A DNA stretch of 64,000 nucleotides from Datisca glomerata (GCA_003255025.1 QANY01000237.1:186001-250000), one strand, 5' to 3'; positions 35,870 through 47,616 are shown, counted from the stretch's first letter. Numbers and translations: made by a program. The notes: generated by a model not told the origin, from the sequence alone.

Positions 35870-36263
35870 AAAAAATATTTCGCGACAAAAAAAATTGGTC
35901 GCAAAAGAGTTTAGGCGACGAAGAAATATTGGTGGCTAAAGGTTTTTGCGACGAAACTATTTTTGGTCTCAAAAGCTTTTTGTGACGGATATAAATATTG
36001 GTGACAAAAGGTTTTTGCGACGAAATTTTTTTTGGTCATGAACTTTTATTTACGTCACTAAATTTTTTTGCGACTAGTTTTTTTTCGTCGCTAAAGGTCT
36101 AGCGCGACGAGTTTCATTTTTCATTGGAAAGACCTTTGCTGATGAAGCAAAAGTGATGAAGTTCGCGACGAAAATAAGTTCGTCGTATTAGACCTTTCGC
36201 GACCAAATTTAGGGGTTTTAGCGATCAAAATATTAATCGTTAAAACCCGTGTTTCTTGTAGTG
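35870..36263 (+). repeat. 3' subterminal repeats of CACTA-B
   Basis: Repeated GCGACGAAA, TTTTTGCGACG and GGTCGCAAAAG motifs, direct and inverted, fill the last 400 bases before the TTTCTTGTAGTG terminus. They mirror the motif at the 5' end. Confidence 0.85.
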
Positions 36264-38509
36264 CATATAAATAGTATATGTTTAGTGATATGTTAAAGAT
36301 TACTTAATAGAATTGGAAACAAAAGAGAGCTAGTGAATTGACGAGGCCATAAAAGAAACAATCCCAATGGGTGTTGATTGGAACATGTTTTTAACCTCCA
36401 AAGATCTATTTTTATGTACATATGAGGAAAACTTTTAGTAAAAACGGCGGTGGTGAGTGATCAGTTTTGCGGTGGCTACGAAGGAGTCTGTCTAGAACAA
36501 TATTCTAGAACAATATTGCAGCAGCGAAACATAGAGAACGATGGTGGTTGTTTGCACATACGACAACATAAATAACGGGCCAAGAGAAGATGGTCGGGCA
36601 GCAGTGAATATAATATTAATTGTCTCATTCTTATGGCATAGACGCTGAACTAATAAAAAACATAAATGAGCTAGGTGCAAAATAATCGAATTACAATTTG
36701 GTTCTACGATTAACACAATCTGTTTATTGCTTAAACAACATTATTCGGTTTATAACTCGTTAAAAACAAATTTATACTTTCTTGTACAGAAACTACGGTA
36801 AGCATTAACATTACTAATTTAATGAATTTTGTATCTTAGATTATGGCACCCTTCAAAGAATTCTAGTTCCACTCCTGCTATTGTTAGCTCTCGTGTGAAC
36901 TGCTGTGACTGTACATAATCGCGCAAGACAATCAGTAATTTTTTCTTTATGTCCTATTTTTTTTAAATATATGTATGAAAATAAAAAAATTCAGATATGT
37001 GTACTCCACGCAATCTAATGTCCCATAAGAAATATTTAAATGTTAATACATGTGATTTGATACATGAAAATCATTTGAATTTTTTGATGGTCGAACAATA
37101 TTGTTAAAAAAATTATGTGATGTGATAGATCGCTTGATTTTCTAATGTAATCAATGAAGAATTATGTATGAAATGTATTGAAATTATAACTTTATATCAC
37201 AACTCAACTCTAACACTATTTTTAATTCTTCACTGCACTTGTTATTTTAACTATCAAATAAGACGAATCATACATTATTTTTCTCCAAAATTGTCTTTGT
37301 TGCTTTGACTGTAAAAAATATTCATTATCGTCTCCTTTGTGTTCGTGATTGTCTCAAGCCAGCTCTGAGAAGTTCTACACATAATTCAATTTTAAGAGAG
37401 ATGGGCGATCGATGAGCGATCGATGAGTAACCTGATCATAATTGAGATTCTCTCTCTTCACTCTGTGTATCTATAAATGAGTAATGAGGCGAGAATCGAG
37501 TTGATAAGTGGGGATGGAGATAAGGGAGGTTGTCCCGTCCTCACCCTGCATCATTGACATCCCTAGATATTAGTGGTTTGATAATTTTGACACATTAAGC
37601 AAATGCCACGCCATGTGCTAGAAAGTAGAAAGAATAAAGTGAATAAGAACATGTACCCAAACAATAATTCTACCTCTTCCCATTAACCGCATAGAGCTTC
37701 GCTAGTTAGAACAATTTATTTTTTTACAATAAATGAGTTTTAGGAGGTGAAAACAATATATTCGATGTTATTTTAAAAAAAGTTGATGTACAAAATGTAT
37801 TTGATAATAATATTCAACAAGTGTGCTAGTATAACTTTTCTAAATTTCTTTCAAAAATAGTTTTTAAAATAGGTTTAGACTGAAATTATGTGTTTGGTGA
37901 ACTTCTTTTTGGGTAAATTTTTAATTAAAATCAGAGAAACAAATATGAAAAGGGCTTTATTTTATCTAATGAAATTACAAATTCAATTTGAAAAGACAGT
38001 AAACTTAGTTTACTAATTTGAGTCCATTGTTTAGCCGATATAATTATAATTACTTAGTTGTTACAATCGGTATCAAAATTAAGTCTACGGCATCACTTAT
38101 ATACTTGGTCTCTCAATTATAGTCATTTTTTTATTCTGGGCCTCAAAATTTTCATTAAATCAATTTAATCCTAAACTTTAACATATTATAGTGAAGTTGT
38201 TATCATCTACTTTGTGTAAGTTGAAAGTCACAATAATAATGACATAGGAGAGAGTTGTTGACTTGGACATCATTAACTTGGTAATTCTTATTTCAAACTC
38301 ACATTTTACAATTCATGTCTCATATAATGTTTAACATACAAATTAAGTAAAAGGATAACAAGTTTGTTGAATGATGGTAAAACTTTAAGAACTAAAGTTT
38401 TTTTTTTCAAAACGCCTAAGAAAGAGAACCAAGTCCTAGTAGACCCGCTAAACGTTTAAGGATGATCTATTGAGTCATGACTTCTGAGTTTTGCTTTTAT
38501 CTCACGTAT
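36264..38509. other. Unassigned stretch with a hAT-type end remnant
   Basis: I recognise no gene. At about 37535-37565 the sequence CTGCATCATTGACATCCCTA, read in reverse as TAGGGATGTCAATG, resembles a plant hAT terminus. No partner end was found. The G/C-poor remainder has no clear features. The 36492-36716 minus frame is not supported. Confidence 0.45.
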
Positions 38510-38749
38510 CACTAGAAAAAAACGGTTTATGGCCACGGTTGTAGCAACCGCCACAAAAAATACAGTAAAAGTTTTACCGGTGACTTTAGGCGGCGGTTTT
38601 GTCCAAACTGCCGCCATATCTAGGGACAATAAATGAAAAGATTTAGAAAATTAAGAAAATAGAAGGAATACCAATTTGGGGCGGTTTTTATTTGCATTTA
38701 GCGGCGTTTAAAATCGCCACTAAAAGTCTTTTAAATCCTCATTTCCTTC

Positions 38750-39240
38750 ACAACCAACAATTTACATCTCTCTTCTCTCTCAAAATCCTAAGGGCGATTT
38801 GCAGCGATTTCGTGTGGGATAGGCATAGCCCAGCCTGGAGCTTTGACGAGCTCATGGCCAGGCTCAACGGAGATCTACATTGAATGTCGGCGGTGGTCTG
38901 CTCCAGATCTGGTATGTTTGTTGGATTTATCCGTGAAGTTTGCGGGAAGTTCTGGCTCTTGACCGGCGTAGCCTCCCTTCTGGATGCCTCACGATCTGTT
39001 CTACTGCTTCTCGACTGGTTTTTCGACCATCTCGTAAGGTAAGACGAAGATCTGGAGTTTGTACTGTGTTTGAGTTTGTCTGGAACGAACTCGTGGTTGC
39101 TCCAGTGAGAGACGGGGCAAGCATCAGGTTTTCAAAATCTCGTCATAAAGCATCTCCTGAAAAATGGAGGACTTTCATGATAGGGTTTTCGTCGGCGTTC
39201 TCCCTTGCCTTTTCTTTCTTCCTCTTTACTTAAACAAGGT
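38750..39240 (+). pseudogene. Leader and exon-like GC-richer segment inside CACTA-D
   Basis: After a CTCTCTTCTCTC leader the sequence is clearly less AT-rich than its surroundings. It holds a 97-codon plus frame (38940-39233) with basic N-terminal part and a hydrophobic tail SSAFSLAFSFFLF. Base composition suggests captured gene sequence, but I recognise no protein family in any frame. It could also be the element's own first exon. Confidence 0.3.
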
Positions 39241-39254
39241 AATTTTCTTACTTT

Positions 39255-39830
39255 TGATCTACGCCTGCTAGCGTTGATTCTGCTATTGTTTTCAATTCAA
39301 ATAGACATGAATTTGCTCTTCTTTCTTCTGCCTCAACTGTCATACATGCTGGAGTAAATTCTGATTCTACTATCCTGCCTGTTTTACATGATTCTGCTAC
39401 TGTTTTACATGAATCTACGCCTATTTTACCTGCATCTGCTACTGTTTTATAATGATACTGCCATTAGAATTTTTGATACACATGGTTCTAGTTCTAGAAT
39501 CAATATTATTTCTCTTGTTAATGACAATACCCCCACTAGACACATTACTTTGTCTTATTAGATCTCTTCTGATATGCATAATTTTCCCCCTCCTTTCTCT
39601 TGTTTTAACTGAGCCCCGCACCTCTAGCACATTTATACATCCTATGCAAACTAGGTCTAAGTCTGAAATTTCAAAGAAGAAAACTTTTCTTACTTTATGA
39701 ACCCTCCTCTTTCTCTTCTGTTATCAAGAGTCCAGAATGGACTCAAGCTATGGTAGATAAGTATCAAGCTCTTATTTCCCATTTGTTATTATTTTATGCC
39801 CTATTATATTGTGCTTTAGTTTGAGCAACT
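39255..39830 (+). pseudogene. Ty1/copia integrase-RT linker fragment
   Basis: The plus strand contains the Ser/Thr/Pro-rich linker with repeated VLHDSATVLHESTPILPASA. Then come the lineage's signature STFIHPMQTRSKSEISKKKT, and after a frameshift SPEWTQAMVDKYQALIS, where reverse transcriptase should start. Homology then ends. About 200 bases later a segment with TTGTATAAAAGG could be LTR sequence. It is a fragment nested in CACTA-D. Confidence 0.8.
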
Positions 39831-40299
39831 TCTATGAAATGTTTAAATGGCTTTAAAAGCACAACATCAGACTGAATCATTTGCTTACAAAAGTTGGTGA
39901 TTACTTATATCTATGTTAATGTGTATTTGTGGTAGGATTTACCTTGTATGTAATATTGCAATGAAGGTTTGTATAAAAGGAAAAAAAATGTTTCTTTCAA
40001 TATCATCAGCTACCACAAACCTTCCAAACAGTACATATTTAAATAATTCATGAAAACCCTACAAATTAAAGAAATGGAAAATTATGAAAATAACCAAAAT
40101 TATGATAAAACAGTGTTTTTGGGGCAAAAAACCAGGCCATGATGGTGCTCTCAATCACACATGTAGATCTCTGAACGAGCTTTGATTTGATATTTTACCG
40201 GCCACGTGGTTCAACCTGAGTAAAAAGTTACGCTCTCCAGAAACTGACTGCAACATATAAATATATATTAATTAGTTTTTGTCATAATGAATATAAATA

Positions 40300-40420
40300 C
40301 ACTACAAGAAATATAGTATTCTACATGAATAAAATACAAGAGTTTCAGTCTGCTCTTGTTAAAAATAAGAAACAACAAGAGAATTAAAAATCAAGTAAAA
40401 TTTATTCATGTCAAAAGTAA
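40300..40420 (+). repeat. Second CACTA-type 5' end with its own subterminal repeats
   Basis: The sequence CACTACAAGAAATATAG is a typical CACTA terminus. It is followed by CAAGAG/CTCTTG motifs (40327-40400) that differ from the GGCGGTTT repeats of CACTA-D. A leader-like CT-rich section follows. No matching right end was found between here and 44640, so this looks like a truncated or nested element of another family. Confidence 0.5.
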
Positions 40421-40599
40421 AAAAAGGCAGGACTTAAAATTAGAAATGACATAAAATTTAAAACGCGGGGCTTAAAACTAGTTGCTCACTTTTTCAACAA
40501 GACCCTTATTTTTTCAATCTCTCTTTCATTCTAAGACAGTGAGTTTGGGTTCTCGAAAGTGGGAGATTAGAGTTTTCTCGAAGAGCTTTGCCTTAGAAA

Positions 40600-40995
40600 T
40601 CGTTCGTGGGTTCGCTTGAGCTCATCGTCGTGGCTCCCACTGGTTTTCATCGTGGATCTCATCACTGTGCTTGGTTCTCGTCATCATGGGTCTCATTTTC
40701 TTCCCTAACTTTCTCCATTTCTTTCACCGTGGGTCACTCTTCTTGGTCTGATTTTCACATATCCATGGGTTTTCTCACTTTCTTTGCCTAAGAGATCGCT
40801 GATGGGTTTGATTGAGCTCGTCGTCGTGGCTCTCACTGGTTTTCATCGTGAGTCTCGTCACTGTGCTTGGTTCTCGTCATCGTGGGTCTCATTTTTTTCT
40901 CTATTTTCTTCACTATGGGTGACTATGCTTGGTCTGATTTTTACATACTCGTGGATTTCTCTCATTTTCTTCTCTATTTTTTTCTGTAGAACTAA
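40600..40995 (+). repeat. Two-copy tandem duplication, period ~196 bp
   Basis: The segment with GAGCTCATCGTCGTGGCTCC at 40618 recurs as GAGCTCGTCGTCGTGGCTCT at 40814. Similarity continues through TGGTTTTCATCGTG, CTTGGTTCTCGTCATC and TTGGTCTGATTTT. Each copy has an open frame (61 and 89 codons) with matching peptides (LIVVAPTGFHRGSHHCAWFS and LVVVALTGFHRESRHCAWFS). I do not recognise the protein. It lies where a first exon would be for the CACTA end at 40300. Confidence 0.85.
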
Positions 40996-42651
40996 GAAAT
41001 GGTGTGAGCCTCGTTGCCACAACTACTGCGTCGTGGCCACCGAGGAACAGTAAGGAACCCTAAGGTACCTCTCCCTCTCCTCTCCTTTATCTTTCATGAT
41101 TTTACTTCAATCGTTTCCTCTTCTTATTATAGGAGTCTAATACATTTTGCTAGTTTTGCAGGATTTTCAACTTAAGGTTAAGAGGGTAGCCTTTAGGTTG
41201 ATTTAAGAGTCTAGTCAAGTAAGAAATGCACTAAGGGTGAGTAATTTTTCTATTTGGGAATGTTATGCATGTCTTCTCGATTATCGAGTGTGATCAATAT
41301 GTGGGTGTGGGAATCAAATTTGAATCTTTCTCTGCTCTCTTCCATACTTCAGAATAAAGACGAGAAAGATTGATTTGAATCTTTTTCTGCTCTCTTTGTC
41401 TGATCAATATGTGGGTGTGTGAATTTGTATGTGCGTGTAATCTGTGAAAACTTGCTAGTTATGACTTTTAAGGAATTGTAAGAAAATATGGAAGATGGTT
41501 TTGTAGGAGAGCTGCTTGCTGGAATGCCTAAAAGAAGAGCTGGGTTTGTATGCGATGGTCTGGGGATGCAAGAATTTTTCCTTGAGTTTTCGAGAATGCG
41601 TGGTGGAGCTTGCTGTAATTTCATTGTTGGTTTTGTTTGTGGATATATGATTCTTAGATTTTGAGCATTCATCTCCCTCCTTGTCTCTAACGTATAAGGA
41701 AAAATTTTCATTTCTTCTGATGAATTGTACATGTAGCTTGCGGTATTATTGGCTCTTATGGTTGGAATATTGGAATGCATAATGAGACTTTGAGGTAATT
41801 CTACAGTTTTCATTATTGGTCATCACGTTGTTGCCCTTGTGCTATAGAATGATAAAGTCTTAGACCCATTTGAATACTAGAGCAACTTAATATTGATGCT
41901 TGTTACTTTTTACATTCTAATGTAAAATATGTGTAAACATTATGTTAGATAAAATTAGTACTTGTATTGATTACAGGTTTTTAATTTTTGAATAAGTTTA
42001 GTTTTTGCTTATTTTAATATGTCTGTCCAATGTGTAAGTTTCTATGTGGTTGCTGATCCTAGTAAAGGTTAGTAGTACTTGAGATTTACTCTAATGAGTC
42101 TTCTTGCTTGCACTTCTTCTCATTGGTGCAATCTTTTTAAAAAATTTGAAAAATTGATATTTAATAAGCTGATAAATTTATTCTAAACCTTATCTTAATT
42201 TAACATTGCAAGAGCATCTCACCCTATTGTTTATTAGATGGTTATAACATGAGTTGAATAAATTGGAATGTTAGTCGTAATTTGGGTGCTTCTTTTTTTC
42301 TAGTGATATTCTTGTGGTGGTGAAGTAATCTTAGAATTAGTTTTCCTCTCTCAGTGAGGTAATCTTAGAATTACTATTCCTCTTAAGGGTTTTTTGCCCA
42401 TCTTGTTGATTTGCTCTTTTAACTGCCTCACATAATCTGTTATATGCATGTGAAGTTCAAAAATGTTAATTTATATCTTACTACATGAATGTGCACCAAT
42501 ATAGACTAATCAATAGCTAATAAAGTATGTATTTTAGAGATCATGATCTCATTACTTTCTTGATAATAAAAAAAGGGTCTGTTGTTTACTGTTTATCACG
42601 AGTGACATGGTTGTGAGTAGCTTGTCTTGTTTGACTAATGGGATATGGGTG

Positions 42652-42735
42652 ATGATGAAGGATCAGTTTGGAAATTATGTTGTACAGAAAGTGCTGGAAA
42701 CTTGTGACGACTAGCTACTTGAAGGATCACATTTT
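42652..42735 (+). pseudogene. Pumilio (PUF) RNA-binding protein exon fragment
   Basis: The plus frame reads MMKDQFGNYVVQKVLETCDD, then a TAG where the plant protein has glutamine, then LLEGSH up to a donor-like GTAAGC at 42736. The NYVVQ motif is an RNA-base-contacting helix of a PUF repeat. The long exact run is distinctive of plant Pumilio proteins, which bind mRNA 3' regions and control translation and decay. Only part of one or two repeats is present. Flanks are intron-like and AT-rich, suggesting genomic DNA capture by CACTA-D. Confidence 0.85.
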
Positions 42736-43683
42736 GTAAGCAATTATTTTAATGTAAATTAGAGTAACTTTCTTCCTGTTATTTGCATCTATGTACTTTT
42801 AAAACATGCGATTGGGATGGAAATGTGAAATTAGGGGGCTTGCATTGTGACATACAATTGATATTAGCTGTTTGTCTTACCAAATACTTCTAATGTTGAG
42901 AAATGTTCATTGTGTTCTAACTTTCTTATTCGTTTTTCATGGCCTTTTTGTTAATTGCTCCATTTATTTCTCTATACCTTTCTATTTACTTTACCTTTGA
43001 GTGAGTTTTAATTTCAATCACAATTGAGGGTGATTACTACTTCTGTTGATGTCTTCTAAGCATAAGACTGCTACATTTGCAAAACAAGTGGGCACCTATT
43101 ACAAGTGTTGCTAATTAGGCCGTACTAGTTTGGTAAGTTAGCTATCCTTTGGGATTCTGTATGTGTGTTTTTTGGTACGTACAAGTGCCTTTCACATTTT
43201 CTTCTTTTACCTGGATGAGCTCGTATGCCTACCTGTTGAGTTATAGGGTTTTTTCTTATTGTGCCCGACTGCAGTGCTCAAATATCCATTTGGATGTTAT
43301 AAATATATTTGAATTCCTTGATTTTCTTTTTTACATGCATATGGACAGTTGTCCATTGAAGTAGATGTCACCAAGATGGAGTTGCAACAACGGGGAAAAA
43401 CAATGCTTTAGGTGAAGACAAACAGGGTCGTGGTAAATAATTATAATGGAGAACCAGTGTTGCTTGTATATTTTAAGAACAAGTGTTTCTTGTATATTTT
43501 AAGGATAAGTTAGTTTTCAAGTTAGATTGATTTATAAGTTGATTAAATGAATAACATAGCACTCTCTTCAAATGATATATATATACATATATTAATGTTG
43601 TTAAGTATTATATTGGTGCTATTTATGTTATTTAAATTTATTCTTTTGAAAGTGTTTAATATGAATACTTTGAACATTATGGT

Positions 43684-43932
43684 ATGTCACATTATGAGAT
43701 ACAAAATACTTGTAGATATAATTCACAAGTATTAAAAGCACTTGCTGAACACATTCAACGAGGGTCTGAAAGTCCTATTAAGCAACGTTCTACAAGAGAC
43801 AAAAAATCTTGTAAAAAGCGAGAGACCACAAAGGTCTTCACAGGAGGCGTTGCGCCTCATAAAAAAATGCAAACTTTGAATATGAGGGACTGTCACAGGC
43901 GCCGTATGATCCTTGTGGATTACTTTTCATGA
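43684..43932 (+). pseudogene. Unidentified basic open frame repeated elsewhere in inverted form
   Basis: An 82-codon frame is rich in Lys/Arg (SPIKQRSTRDKKSCKKRETT). The DNA from about 43760 to 43980 is homologous to the minus strand of 23430-23650, where the frame is broken by stops. Conservation of CTGTCACAGGCGCCG and TTACTTTTCATGAG-like blocks in both copies shows a dispersed repeat. It could be part of a CACTA second gene upstream of the exon at 44208. I cannot assign a function. Confidence 0.35.
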
Positions 43933-44207
43933 GGATATCCGACTCTTGTAGAATGTTATATTTCCTGTACTGATAGGATGAGCATATTCTTAATGTCATA
44001 TTCTTTCAACTAAAATTAGGACATATCTTAAACTCAAACATAAACAATAACATATTTACTTACACAGATTAAACTAGTTTATTGTGCATGATCTATAAAG
44101 TTTCCAATGTGTTTCTTCTACCTAAATATCTTTATTTTATATTTTATACAAACTATTGTTCTTATTCATATAATGTCTAACATACAAAACTAATATTTTA
44201 TACGTAG

Positions 44208-44342
44208 GTAGATCCTCGTCCTCTAGGAAAAAGGTTCAAAGTCGAACACGATTAGCTCATATATGGAATCTACCTGAAGGGAAGAGAGTGAAAGTTGAAT
44301 TCAATGCTATGATCGAAAACATAGCACATATAGTTCAATGAT
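44208..44342 (+). pseudogene. CACTA Ptta-type N-terminal exon remnant
   Basis: The plus frame reads RSSSSRKKVQSRTRL, then HIWNLPEGKRVKVEFNAMIE and a stop at about 44340. This resembles the 'W-x-x-P-x-G-K-R-x-x-V-x-x-N' block near the start of plant Ptta/En/Spm proteins, where the continuation is 'GQPIG'. It lies close to the right end of CACTA-D, as in other CACTA elements with the second gene last. Only this segment is recognisable. Confidence 0.5.
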
Positions 44343-45009
44343 GATGGAAAATACTATTTTTGCTTAAAATTGAACTTATATTATTTTGTCTTTGGAATTT
44401 ATGAATGTTTCAATTGATAGATTCTGAATCTTTTGAATTTGTGAAAGTTTAAAATGCAAGAAATTATGAATATTTGAAATGATGGACTCTTAATTGTTGA
44501 AATTTTTGTATTGATGGATTATGAAATCTTTGATATAGAAAGTTTAATGAAACATGTATTTTTGAAAATTATGGGATGTTTAAAAAACAAATAAAATTCA
44601 TGTCAAAATTTCAATACATTGCGACGGTTTTGTAGCATATAGCGGCGGTTTAAAACCGTCGGGAAAGAGGGTTTTTTTTTCCAGTTTTTGGACATTTACG
44701 GTGGTAAAAACTGCCACTAAATACTCTTTACTGGTGGTTTGAAACTGCCAGTAAAGAGAAAGAAACCCGTCTGCAAAGACCCCGCTTTGCCGGTGTATAA
44801 GATAGCGGTTTTTGAACCGTCGTAAATCTTTTTGGCAGAGGGTAAAACCGCCACTATAGATGAAGAAAACCACCGCCATAAGCCTTTTTTCTTGTATATA
44901 ACTAAGATTAACATATCTCCTTTTTAAATAACTAAGATTTTAGCAGTCATGCTCTCTTACTATTTTATATAACTAAGATTCACATCTCCCCTTTTTCATT
45001 GTACCAGAA

Positions 45010-45273
45010 TCATACTAGAGGTATTTTTCTGAGGCTACGAATATTCTAAAGCTCTACTTAGGTCAATATTTGAGTTTGTGGGATTTGAGTATATAAATAC
45101 TTTTGACATTCTTTGTTACTCTATTTGTTGATTAGTGGAGTTCTCATCATCTTTGCCTATCGACGTAGGCACAAGAGCGAACCACGTAAATTCATTGTCT
45201 TCTGCAATTTATTATTTATATTTCTTTATATTTTACATATTTTTCAATTTTCTAGAGTTTTCATCATAACAAA
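45010..45273 (+). mobile_element. Probable Ty1/copia LTR fragment (promoter and U5 part)
   Basis: A TATA-like TATATAAATAC (45090) is followed after about 70 bases by CGACGTAGGCAC and CGAACCACGTAAATTC, a combination common in copia LTRs of the Tork type. The segment ends ATAACA just before a gypsy LTR. Its left edge is not defined and it has no partner LTR here. Confidence 0.5.
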
Positions 45274-46322
45274 TGCAAGTGTATTCTATCGCTGTCAAGT
45301 AATAAAATTATATGAATATAGAGTATCGTCCATAATGATTGATTGATATTAATTATTGAAATCAACTAGACTCTAATTTCAATTAAGAATGTTGAAAAGT
45401 GGGATTTTTTATGTAATATTAAACTAAAACAATGAAGATTATTGAGTAAAAATAGTATGAATTCCAATGATTAAAAGTTCTAAGAATTGTGATTTCACCA
45501 AACCAATCATGCTCAAAAGTTTAATTTCCAATCAATCAATGTTTATTATAATCGTGACAGTGAATTTCTCTAATTTAATTATCAATCTTTCTCGAGCATC
45601 GATAATAAGATTCAAGTATAAAAATCTCACATCTCTATCAAGACTAAATATATTGAAACTCATTAAGCATAAGAAATTATAATTCCTACACTAGATTCAT
45701 AATTATCTCCAACTCATGAAATTCTAATGGTATCATGAACAACGGAAAAATTTAATAATCACTTCTCAGTCTTAGAATTAAATCACAAATCATGTAATAG
45801 TTGGCCAAATAATCACACGCATTAAGATCATATCATAACACTCAGCAATAATGAACAAATATCGATTGGATTGAAAATTAAAATTAAGCAACAATCATGG
45901 TTTGACTACAACATAGCCCTAGATTGGAAAACTAAAACATACTAAAATAATAAAATAACCTAACAATATTCATGAACATAAATAAATAGAGAAGAAAAGC
46001 AAGATTTGAGGAGGAAATTGTAGTTGAAATTTTTTTCGGGTCAGATCTTGTTGTTCTCCTCTCCAAGTGCTTTTTCTACCTATCCCGTCCAAAAAAAACA
46101 TCCTGAAGAAAATGCTAAAATATTCTATTTATAGACTAGGGTTGTTGTGAATAAAATTGGAGCAAAAGTTGCACTAAAAATCTTTAAAGTAAAAATTGGA
46201 GCAAAAGTTGCACTAAAAATCTTTAAACAAAAATAAACATAAATCAAACAATAAATCTCAAAGAACCAACTAAATTAAAGTAAAAAGTGTCTAAGACACA
46301 AGAGTGTGAAAGACACACATCA
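45274..46322 (-). mobile_element. Ty3/gypsy LTR (1,049 bp), likely the 3' LTR
   Basis: The plus strand begins TGCAAGTGTATTC and ends ACACACATCA, giving TG...CA in both readings. A purine-rich tract borders it at 46323 on the upstream side of the minus orientation, as expected for a 3' LTR. Its right 450 bases are also present at 48845-49441. It has a short internal duplication (TTGGAGCAAAAGTTGCACTA twice, 46160-46230) and lacks about 190 bases found in the other copy. Confidence 0.75.
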
Positions 46323-46345
46323 AATACCCCAAACTTAACTTTTTG
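46323..46345 (-). other. Polypurine tract of the gypsy element
   Basis: The minus strand reads AAGTTTGGGGTATT directly upstream of the LTR TGATGTG. This is the usual plus-strand primer of this gypsy type. The same tract precedes the partial LTR at 49442-49460. Confidence 0.7.
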
Positions 46346-46522
46346 TCAGTCCTCAAGAAAAACAAAACCAAAATTCAAACAAGAAAGCATTAAACTCTAA
46401 TTATGCAAAACTACATATCAAATGATGAAATGTTTTGACTAAATAAACATGACTCAAAGATTTCAAACTAATGATAACCCAAGAAAAACTTCTGAATTGA
46501 AATAATGTAGAATTTCAATAAT

Positions 46523-47616
46523 TATTTATAGATGAAAATAAAAATAATCAAATAAAAAGCATTTGACAATAATAGTGTGACATGAATCTCTATCGACCTA
46601 AAACAAAGTTAGACCAAGTCTCTAGTGGGGTCGCCAAGATTTCAAAATGTACCTGTGATGTGGATCAGTGATTGAAATAAGATTTAAAAAGATGTGGAGT
46701 CGCCACCAATCAAATTACGATGTAATTGGTCACTCAATTTTAAAATATCTAGTCTATGAAAACTCAGAGTTTATTTGAGAGTCATTTGTGTATGAGTAAG
46801 ATATTAGCACCCCACAACACTTGTTTAAACGATTACCAATTTTGTCATATGTTATAATTTAAAAAAAATAGTCCTAAAAAGATATTTGATAAAATTATCT
46901 TTTACATGTATCATTATATACTATCATGTATCAAAATTGAAACAAGTTTGTGATATTAACTAGTGGCATCGAGGCCATTAAAAAAATTTAGTAAATTGTT
47001 AAAGAAATATTATATGTTTAGAAAATATAGGAATTAAGAAACAGACTTCCAAAAATAGTTCCTACTTAATTATCTTGAGAAAATTATACTTCTTTTTTAT
47101 TCATAAATCATGTATGCACAAAATTATTTTTGAACAATTTGAGATTGTAAAAATCATGTCAAAATCAAACTCGGACTTCCAAGTATGATTTCTTACATCT
47201 TGAATGTAGAGAGTTGGATTTCCAATATCCCTAAATCTCATTTTATGAAATTATTTATAAGTTTATCAGAAAATATTGGAATTGATTTTAGGCTTCTGAA
47301 ACATAATTCTTCACATCTTGAGACTAAAGAATCGGACTTCCAATATCTCTAAGACCCTTTGTCAAAATTTTAGGCTCGAAAGAAATGTCAAATAGTTTTG
47401 CAAATATTAATTTAAATAATGATAATGAGGATCATGTTGATATTTATAATGAAATGTTACAAAATAATAAATAATTTAAATCACCCACATATATCTATTA
47501 ATATGTTAGCATAGAGATAGAAAATAATACAAGGAAGAAAAACTTATATACATTAAAATTTACACAAATAATATTATTTACCATACTTTTAAAATAATTG
47601 GTAGATGTTCATGATA
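46523..47616 (-). mobile_element. Insertion with Ogre/Tat-like PBS and LTR sequence
   Basis: Comparison of the two duplicated units shows about 1.1 kb present only in the left one. It is bounded by CAATA on both sides, a possible 5-bp target duplication. On the minus strand it contains TGGCGACCCCACTAGAGAC (46617-46635), which resembles the primer-binding site of Tat/Ogre gypsy elements. TTGGTGGCGACTCCACAT lies about 70 bases before it. LTR-like sequence precedes it, but no TG...CA ends fit, so the unit may be a partial element. Confidence 0.5.

Larger units (their letters stand above)
30541..36263 (+). mobile_element. CACTA-B, internally deleted relative of CACTA-A
   Basis: The left end CACAACAAGAAAATGGCC and right end TTTCTTGTAGTG are CACTA termini, with one base of the left CACTA mutated. 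Flanking triplets are CAG and CAT, a target duplication with one change. Both ends carry subterminal repeats with CGACGAA/TTTAGCGACC cores. The 5' leader, donor and intron match CACTA-A. The transposase start survives at 32925, but TNP2, DUF4218 and DUF4216 have been deleted. Only the Ptta-like second gene follows. It could move only with help from an autonomous relative. Confidence 0.9.
38510..44899 (+). mobile_element. CACTA-D carrying host gene and retrotransposon pieces
   Basis: The left end is CACTAGAAAAAAACGG, preceded by TAT. The right end, read in reverse, is TATACAAGAAAAAAGGC, a decayed version of the same terminus. GGCGGTTTT/ACCGCC subterminal repeats lie inside both ends (38520-38720, 44620-44890), which ties the two ends together. 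The interior has a CT-rich leader-like section (38750-38900), a copia fragment, a second CACTA-type end at 40300, a Pumilio exon piece (42652-42735) and a Ptta-type N-terminal exon (44208-44342). No transposase was found. The right terminal bases are uncertain, so no target duplication can be claimed. Confidence 0.72.

Noticed and set aside
41349..41813. 154-codon minus-strand open frame, among the longest in the window
   Set aside because: No recognisable domain. It is antisense to intron-like sequence between a leader and the Pumilio piece, has low-complexity composition, and has no splice or promoter context.
45467..45682. Plus-strand 71-codon frame
   Set aside because: It lies wholly inside the gypsy LTR, is rich in Ile/Leu/Asn/Lys from AT bias and has no recognised domain.
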